From assembly GCA_016256075.1 (NCBI GenBank), contig SDVU01000545.1, positions 1 to 12,398 of the forward strand: DNA of 12,398 bases. Direction: 5' to 3'. Shown piece by piece: positions 7,694-12,398 of this stretch. Positions within the stretch are counted from its first letter, which is position 1. Every line of letters starts with the position of its first letter. The translations under genes and the position numbers were made by a program. Origin of the DNA: Dictyocoela muelleri. Lineage: Eukaryota; Microsporidia. The notes under the pieces were generated by a model. The model was given only the letters and a program-made list of their open reading frames with translations. It was not told the origin of the DNA and did no database searches.

Positions 7694-9946
7694 TTATTTT
7701 ATAAAAATTTTAAAATCTAAAATGACTTGTTGATAAAAAATATCATCTAAATTCAATACATGCAGACTAAAAATCTTTTCAAAATCATTTTTTTCAGTAT
7801 AATCAATTTTTTGACTCTGAAGAAGGTATGATTTAATGCTTAATAAAATATAGGCCATTAAATAAGGTTTCTTAATATTTATAAATTTGAAGAAATTGAA
7901 AATATAAACTGTTCGTATTTCTAAAATTCCTTTCAAATAATCATCATCTAGATTATCGATTTTTTCAAAAGATTGATATTTCTCTTTAAAATCTTTCAAT
8001 TTTTGTTTTAAAATCTTCTTTAAGAAAATACCTACGTGAAATTTTCTTCCTGATAAGTGGTGATCATTCATTCTCGAATGGTATAAAATATTTATAATTC
8101 TAAATTCTGGAAAAACACAAGATATAAATAAATCATTTGAAGCTTTTTTAAGATTTTTGGATATCGATTTTAAGACTTTATAGATAATAAGACTTTCTGT
8201 TTCAGTTATTTGATCATTTGTGAAATTGATAAATTTATTTATATTAATAAAAATATAATTCATATTTGAATTTAAAATATTCCTATTTTTGATTTGACCA
8301 CTTATTATTTCATCCATTAATATCAAAAAATCGGGATTTATTTTTTTTATAAAGTCGTTGTATGCAGATTTAGCCATTTTATTTGATTCAAATTTATATT
8401 TTTGTTCAGTGTTATCGATTAGTGAGTTGAAAACACCATTTTCTTGTTCATTAGTTCTAAAAATGTTATATTCATCATGTTTTGATTTAGCCATATCTAA
8501 ATTACCATCATACAAATTTATAAAGTAGTTTGTAAATATAGAAACAGGTATTTCATCTCCTAATATCTCTTTTAATATAATTTTAAGAATGAAATTTATT
8601 TTCGTATAATATATTAATTTTAAATTACTTCTGTATTTCGCCAAATTAGAAACTTTATTTGGTGACTCCGTATTATTTGCAACTTCTATAATTTTATTAA
8701 CTACAACTGAAAAAATATTTTTGCATTTTCTTAAATAATTTGCATTCAATTCATCAATATAAGAATTTAAAATATCTAAAGAAAATTTTGGTGATTCAAA
8801 ATCAATACCATAAGGCGAATTAAACTCATTATCTGAAGTCAAATTGGGTTTGTTATTTTTTGATGGTAAAAATGTTTCTGATGTGTTGAGAATGTCTGAG
8901 AAGTTGTTTGTTTTTTCTGTTGTTTTAGATGATGAAGGTATAGGATTTAATTGGGATTTTTCGTTAACTTTATTTTCGGAATTTTTTATTTTATCATTTT
9001 CATTTATGTTTATTACGACCTTTTTAATATTTGATATAGTCCGATTGTAATCAGTTTTTATATTTGCAATTGGCTTTGGAATGTTAGATTTAATTTTAAA
9101 GGCCTTCGTTTCTCGTTGAATATCGTCATTTGTTGGAATATAGGGATCTGTTAGAATTGAATCTATATCAAAAGGATAAGATACAGTTCTAACTTTTTTA
9201 GATGGGATAATGTTTTGTGATGATTTTTCATTATCTTTTTTAATTAATTTTTTATCAGTTTCTAAAAGTTTATTAATTTCATGAAATTCACCATTTATTT
9301 GATTTTTAGATACACCTTTATTTTTGGTTGAATAATCCAAAAGTTGATCCTGTAAAATTTCATTAATTCTGGAATATTTCGATATATCATAATGTTTTTC
9401 ATCATTTTTATTTTTTGAAAATAATTGGATAAAATTATTATTGTATGTATCTTGATTAGTATTATTATAATCGTTTTGGCCTTCAAGAATAAGATGATTA
9501 TTGGAAGAAATATTTTCATTATGTGATGTTTGTTTTGCATCTTTATAGAAATTATAAACATTAGACTGTTTTTCTTCACAAATAACACTTTGTATATTGT
9601 TACTGGCTGAGTATTTGCTTAGAATATGATCATCTGCATTAATCTTTGTTTTAAAATGTAAATTTGATACATAAATTTTTTCTTCGTTGTTTCTTAAATT
9701 TGAAGATTTACCATATGAATCAACATTTTTTAAACAATGATCATTTGTCTTGAAAATCATTTCAATACTAAATTTATGATTTCTAATTGTTGTATTTTCA
9801 AGTGTTTGATTAAAATGTGTAAGACTAGGATTCTGATTTATATCTAAATTTGAAGGTATTGCGTTTTCAACGTTATTCTTTTGTTCGTTGATCTCTTCAT
9901 CGTAATTTGATGTGCATAAAATTATGATTTTAAAAAAAATTATCAT
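7694..9946 (-). CDS. Uncharacterised 750-residue protein, possible secreted, Asn-rich
   Basis: This is the only long intact frame in the window, read from ATG at 9946 to TAA at 7694-7696. A CCCC run ends two bases before the ATG, which supports this start. Residues 2-11 (IIFFKIIILC) are hydrophobic and could be a short signal peptide or membrane anchor. Residues about 15-370 are low-complexity, rich in Asn, Ser, Lys, Asp and Glu, and probably disordered. One less repetitive spot is KVRTVSYPFDIDSILTDPYI at 251-270. Residues about 380-745 look folded and mostly helical, with hydrophobic spacing and basic helices such as FLKKILKQKLKDFKEKYQSF (641-660). There are only five cysteines. I recognise no domain. 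The A/T-rich codon use matches the region. An intact 2.25-kb frame amid broken transposase genes implies recent selection. It could be a lineage-specific secreted or structural protein; this is a guess from composition and the possible signal peptide. Confidence 0.85.
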   Translation of the reverse strand: MIIFFKIIILCTSNYDEEINEQKNNVENAIPSNLDINQNPSLTHFNQTLENTTIRNHKFSIEMIFKTNDHCLKNVDSYGKSSNLRNNEEKIYVSNLHFKTKINADDHILSKYSASNNIQSVICEEKQSNVYNFYKDAKQTSHNENISSNNHLILEGQNDYNNTNQDTYNNNFIQLFSKNKNDEKHYDISKYSRINEILQDQLLDYSTKNKGVSKNQINGEFHEINKLLETDKKLIKKDNEKSSQNIIPSKKVRTVSYPFDIDSILTDPYIPTNDDIQRETKAFKIKSNIPKPIANIKTDYNRTISNIKKVVININENDKIKNSENKVNEKSQLNPIPSSSKTTEKTNNFSDILNTSETFLPSKNNKPNLTSDNEFNSPYGIDFESPKFSLDILNSYIDELNANYLRKCKNIFSVVVNKIIEVANNTESPNKVSNLAKYRSNLKLIYYTKINFILKIILKEILGDEIPVSIFTNYFINLYDGNLDMAKSKHDEYNIFRTNEQENGVFNSLIDNTEQKYKFESNKMAKSAYNDFIKKINPDFLILMDEIISGQIKNRNILNSNMNYIFININKFINFTNDQITETESLIIYKVLKSISKNLKKASNDLFISCVFPEFRIINILYHSRMNDHHLSGRKFHVGIFLKKILKQKLKDFKEKYQSFEKIDNLDDDYLKGILEIRTVYIFNFFKFINIKKPYLMAYILLSIKSYLLQSQKIDYTEKNDFEKIFSLHVLNLDDIFYQQVILDFKIFIK

Positions 9947-9957
9947 TGGGGTTTAAA
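9947..9957 (-). promoter_or_regulatory. CCCC start-proximal motif of the large gene
   Basis: On the minus strand TTTAAACCCCA sits directly before the ATG at 9946, with the C run at 9948-9951. CCC-like motifs at this position, coupled with very short 5' leaders, are known in microsporidia. It supports both the start choice and the lineage. Confidence 0.55.
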
Positions 9958-9990
9958 TGGTAGAATTTTTTTTTCTTCAGAGAAAAATCG

Positions 9991-10062
9991 GACCAGATAG
10001 CTCAGTGGTTAACATTCTTGAATGTAAAATTTAATTATCGAGGTTCATATCCCGCTGACGTC
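9991..10062 (+). tRNA. Degenerate tRNA-like sequence with A and B boxes
   Basis: TAGCTCAGTGG (9998-10008) matches the pol III A box, and GGTTCATATCC (10042-10052) matches the B box with about one deviation. The span is 72 nt with correct spacing. An anticodon-position stem TTGAA/TTTAA (10018-10022 with 10030-10034) closes a 7-base loop, TGTAAAA. Against a live tRNA, the D stem does not pair, the acceptor stem pairs at only about four of seven positions and the T stem at about two of five. The loop lacks U33, so no anticodon is assigned. It is best read as a tRNA pseudogene or tRNA-derived relic. It lies 44 bp upstream of the large gene's start, on the other strand. Confidence 0.35.
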
Positions 10063-10142
10063 ACTCTTTAATAAATAATGAGGGAATGATATTAAGCGTA
10101 AAAACTATAGAAATATAGTATTACAGCCGTTTCATTATTATA

Positions 10143-10255
10143 GTTTTTTTTATCAAGAGTAAAATTTTTGCAATCAAGAGAAAAGACTTTTGAATACAAA
10201 GGTAAACTTGTTCAAAAACAGATAAAAAATTATTAATAAATCAAAAGTAAAACAT
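10143..10255 (+). repeat. Left terminal inverted repeat region of the Tc1-type element
   Basis: This is the decayed counterpart of 11362-11450. From the TA inward it reads GTTTTTTTTATCAAGAGTAA, then TTTTTGCAATCAAGAG and further degraded copies of the AAAAGTTTTACTTTTG palindromic unit, ending near AAATCAAAAGTAAAAC (10237-10252). Confidence 0.6.
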
Positions 10256-10401
10256 GATATTTAACTATTAAATAAATCAAGAAGATGTTTTCGATCTCAC
10301 GAAATAAAATGCAAAGAATTTTAATCACAAATATTTTTCTTACTCAAACACCTGTTAATGTAACCCAACATTTTTCTGTAATAACTATAACAATCTGATA
10401 G

Positions 10402-11319
10402 TCAAATTTCAGAAAATCCTTTTTGTATTAATAATTGTAATTCGTTTTCATTTTTCGCCTCAGCACGTAAAACATAGTTTTCCCACTTAGATAAACAGTT
10501 TTCAATCGGGGTTTAAGAATGGCGAATACGGTGGTAGAAACAATAAAGTTATATTTTGTTCATTAATCATAGTATCCATCTCTCTATAGTGGTGTATACT
10601 AGCATGGTCTATCTTAAAAATTGGATTTTGATTCTCGAGTGGGATACGTTTTTTTATAGACAGCAACGTATTCTTAAAATCTTTTTATTTAGAGCCCTCT
10701 TAAAAAACATGTTGAAAATCATGCCATACTTATTCATTAGAGCTAAAAAAAATATTCTTTGCTCTAACCGCAGGAACGTGTACATAAGCCGATGTTCATA
10801 TAAATGATCTCCTTCTTTTAGAGTGGCTTGATACTGAAATCCCTACTTTGTCTAAAAAAAGAAAATTTTTTGCTAATGTAACTCCTCCGGGTTTCTAAAA
10901 GTTGATGCATAAGTTTCTCAGATTTCCAAAGTTGTATCAGAATTTCTATGCGTAGAAACTATTGTTGTTAGTTCTAATGAAAAGCGGGATTCTCTTAAAC
11001 ACATATCAATAGTACTAAATATGACTCAGACATTGAAATGATGATACGTTTTTATTTTAATTGCTTTGAGAGTTAATAGGTAATTATTATCGACCCAAGA
11101 CAATATTTAATTTTTTTGATCATGCGTTAATTTTGACCGCCTATCTTAGCCACGAGATTTTTTAAGATAACAACCTGTTTCCAAGTAATTTCTTACTAGT
11201 TTATAGACGGCAGGATAATTTAAATTTTAATCGAGCAAGATCTCTTTTATTGTTTTACCACTATCTAATTTGGAAACAATTTTTAACCTATCGAGATTAT
11301 TTATTTTTTCATTGGTCAT
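10402..11319 (-). pseudogene. Tc1/IS630-type DDE transposase, frame-broken
   Basis: Read on the minus strand from ATG 11319, the start is MTNEKINNLDRLKIVSKLDS, a helix-turn-helix beginning typical of these transposases. Farther on come FFFLDKVG (first catalytic D, codon 10850-10852), then DHASIHHYR (second D, codon 10607-10609) and LPPYSPFLNP just before the catalytic E (codon 10501-10503). The D-E gap is 34 codons plus one extra base, so the family is DD34E and a one-base insertion sits in between (within CCCC, near 10508). The last frame ends KWENYVLRAEAKNENELQLL...FSEI at a TGA (10402-10404). Several frameshifts and in-frame stops lie between the amino end and the first D, so the gene is non-functional. 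The 918-bp span fits about 306 residues. DD34E is the Tc1 signature. Confidence 0.88.
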
Positions 11320-11361
11320 AATGGTCGATATTTTCTTAAAAATTTTATTTCTGTTTTTTGT

Positions 11362-11450
11362 AAAAGTTTTACTTTTGCTCGAAAAAGTTTTACTTTTGAT
11401 TGTAAAAGTTTTACTTTTGATTGCAAAAGTTTAAGTTTTGAGCAAAAAAT
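11362..11450 (-). repeat. Right terminal repeat region: four 21-bp palindromic units
   Basis: Units lie at 11362-11382, 11383-11403 and 11404-11424 (AAAAGTTTTACTTTTGATTG plus one base), with a degraded fourth ending near 11443 (AAAAGTTTAAGTTTTGAGC). Each unit contains a small palindrome, AAAAGTNNNACTTTT. Repeated units inside transposon ends can be transposase binding sites; that role here is inference. Confidence 0.8.
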
Positions 11451-11526
11451 TATATATATTCTCCTTGTTGAAATATTATGTCCCCCTTGTTCCATTATTT
11501 TATTTCCCGTTTCAATACAGGGTTTT

Positions 11527-11696
11527 GTTATAAACCAAATGCTTTCAAAGTTATAGATCTCTCGCTTTCAAAGTTATAGACCCGTTTTTTAACTTATAAA
11601 TCTATTCCTTTCAAAGTTATATACCCGTAACTTTTATCTTATTGACATATTTTTATAGAGTTATAGACATATTTTGACAAAGTTATAGATTACCCA
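11527..11696 (+). repeat. Degenerate repeats of CTTTCAAAGTTATAGAYC
   Basis: About six copies occur at uneven 28-44 bp spacing. Good copies lie near 11531, 11564, 11607 and 11674, and weaker ones near 11590 and 11652. The core is AAAGTTATAGA. No reading frame accompanies them. They may be the remains of a tandem array. Confidence 0.65.
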
Positions 11697-11699
11697 CAA

Positions 11700-11835
11700 T
11701 ATTTCGCTCGATAAATTATTTTATCAACCCTTATTTGTAAAACCTTATTTTTTACTCCTTATTTAAAACCCTAATTTTTTATCATTTTTTTACCCTTATT
11801 TTTAAAATCCGATTTTTTAACTCTTATTTTTTGTC
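11700..11835 (+). repeat. Degenerate repeats of CCCTTATTTTTAAAA
   Basis: A run of related, imperfect units (AACCCTTATTTGTAAAA, CCTTATTTTTTAC, TCCTTATTTAAAACCC, ACCCTTATTTTTAAAAT and others) occurs with irregular spacing of about 15-30 bp. It is low complexity and may be simple drift in T-rich DNA, but the CCTTATTT core recurs too often to ignore. Confidence 0.5.
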
Positions 11836-12185
11836 ACATCCATAGAAGTTTTGCAATGTAGTTCTTTACCTCCGTATGGATTATTTGAAAAAATACCTTT
11901 TTTGAGTGCAACAAAAAATACTTTTTTATGATAGGCGGAAATTTTTTCAAAGTTTTACTATGGGGGTATTTTCTGAAAGGTTTATTTTCTTGTGGGATTT
12001 ATTTGCTGTTTTTTTACTTTTTTTCGTTTTTATAAAAAAATCCTCTAAAAAAAACTTCTAAATATTTACCGTGGTAGTTCCCTATAAAAATTCACCGGTG
12101 CAAATTGCGCACTGTATAAAAAGAGGGTATATAGTTTTTTTTCAGTAAAAACCTCTTTGCCAATGTTCAGAATGGTAATAATATG
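11836..12185. other. T-rich intergenic sequence, no gene seen
   Basis: Long T runs and no useful open frame are seen on either strand. The only non-A/T spot is around 12095-12115 (CACCGGTGCAAATTGCGCA), which holds the 8-bp palindrome CACCGGTG. Confidence 0.5.
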
Positions 12186-12188
12186 TGT

Positions 12189-12232
12189 CGCGCGCAGCGC
12201 GCCACTTGCGCCATTAGCGCCATTAGCGCCAC
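12189..12232. repeat. GC-rich patch: 13-bp palindrome plus GCGCCATTA microrepeat
   Basis: GCGCGCAGCGCGC (12190-12202) is a perfect inverted repeat around a central A. It is followed by GCGCCACTT, GCGCCATTA, GCGCCATTA and GCGCCACTT, a 9-bp period. The patch is strongly GC-rich in a region otherwise dominated by A/T. Confidence 0.85.
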
Positions 12233-12250
12233 TTTTTTTTATTAAAGAAA

Positions 12251-12322
12251 AGTTTCACAATGAAGCTCTAACTTGCTAAAATTGCCTAGCAATTATTATC
12301 TGTACCACTAGACTACAGAACC
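12251..12322 (-). other. Weak tRNA-like sequence (A box, D arm only)
   Basis: On the minus strand TAGTCTAGTGGTA (12315-12303) is an excellent A box. The D stem GTCT/AGAT pairs, including one G-U, and a strong hairpin AATTGC-TAG-GCAATT sits near the anticodon position. No B box, T arm or acceptor pairing is recognisable. It could be a tRNA relic or a chance A-box match. Confidence 0.2.
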
Positions 12323-12398
12323 TAAAATAATAAATTATAATCAATATAACTATTTTTTTAATAAATTAGTTTGATGATAAAAAATATAGATAATTATA

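Larger units (their letters stand above)
10143..11450. mobile_element. Tc1/IS630-type DNA transposon, decayed, both ends present
   Basis: The element is about 1.31 kb, a normal Tc1/mariner size, with TA at 10141-10142 and 11451-11452 as expected for the family's TA target duplication. The ends are inverted repeats. Read inward, both begin with a T run and reach the shared block TTTTTGCAATCAA or CTTTTGCAATCAA about 20-25 bases in, followed by AAGTAAAAC- and ACTTTT-like blocks. The transposase relic lies inside on the minus strand. The left copy of the terminal repeat is more decayed than the right. Confidence 0.75.

Noticed and set aside
8844-9050. 68-codon plus-strand frame opposite the large gene
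   Set aside because: It is wholly antisense to the low-complexity part of the 750-residue frame and has no independent support.
9295-9588. 97-codon minus-strand frame overlapping the large gene in another frame
   Set aside because: Its Ile/Lys-rich composition is a frame-shifted reading of Asn-rich codons; the long frame is far better supported.
10556-10807. 83-codon plus-strand frame
   Set aside because: It is antisense to the catalytic core of the Tc1/IS630-type transposase relic.

Overview
The window looks like a repeat-rich, gene-poor stretch of a very AT-rich microsporidian genome. This is an inference from three things. (1) A 750-codon intact reading frame has a CCCC run two bases before its ATG, the kind of CCC/GGG motif known just upstream of microsporidian start codons. 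(2) The transposon types seen, ISXO2/Merlin-like and Tc1/IS630-like, are common in microsporidian genomes. (3) Base composition is very low in GC, with no introns or bacterial ribosome binding sites evident. No rRNA or housekeeping gene is present to confirm the assignment.

Layout. Positions 1-302 are a 22-bp tandem array cut by the window edge. Positions 303-1325 are AT-rich, with a short triplicated motif (892-940) and a 110-bp palindromic MITE-like element (990-1099). Positions 1326-2206 (minus) hold a frame-broken ISXO2/Merlin-type transposase gene. A perfect 20-bp-arm palindrome (2249-2289) and two foldback elements (2655-2826 and 2871-3219) follow. Positions 3684-4768 are a nested structure: a foldback element whose left arm is present twice, as direct copies either side of an unrelated inverted-repeat element. 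Positions 4839-6461 are a fossil of an element with inverted repeats of roughly 170-185 bp and a decayed retroviral-type integrase region between them.

Positions 6462-7693 show no gene. Positions 7694-9946 (minus) are the only convincing intact gene, encoding a 750-residue protein with a possible signal peptide, a long Asn-rich low-complexity first half and a helical second half; I do not recognise its family. A degenerate tRNA-like sequence (9991-10062) lies just upstream of it. Positions 10143-11450 are a complete-length but decayed Tc1/IS630-type transposon with TA at both edges, terminal inverted repeats built from 21-bp palindromic units, and a broken transposase gene with DD34E spacing. 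The right end (11527-12398) holds degenerate AT-rich repeats, a small GC-rich patch and a weak second tRNA-like sequence.

The genes do not form an operon or pathway. The picture is of a transposon graveyard with one surviving, presumably selected, reading frame. The items most worth following up are the integrase relic enclosed by long inverted repeats, the nested foldback with the duplicated arm, and the orphan 750-residue protein.
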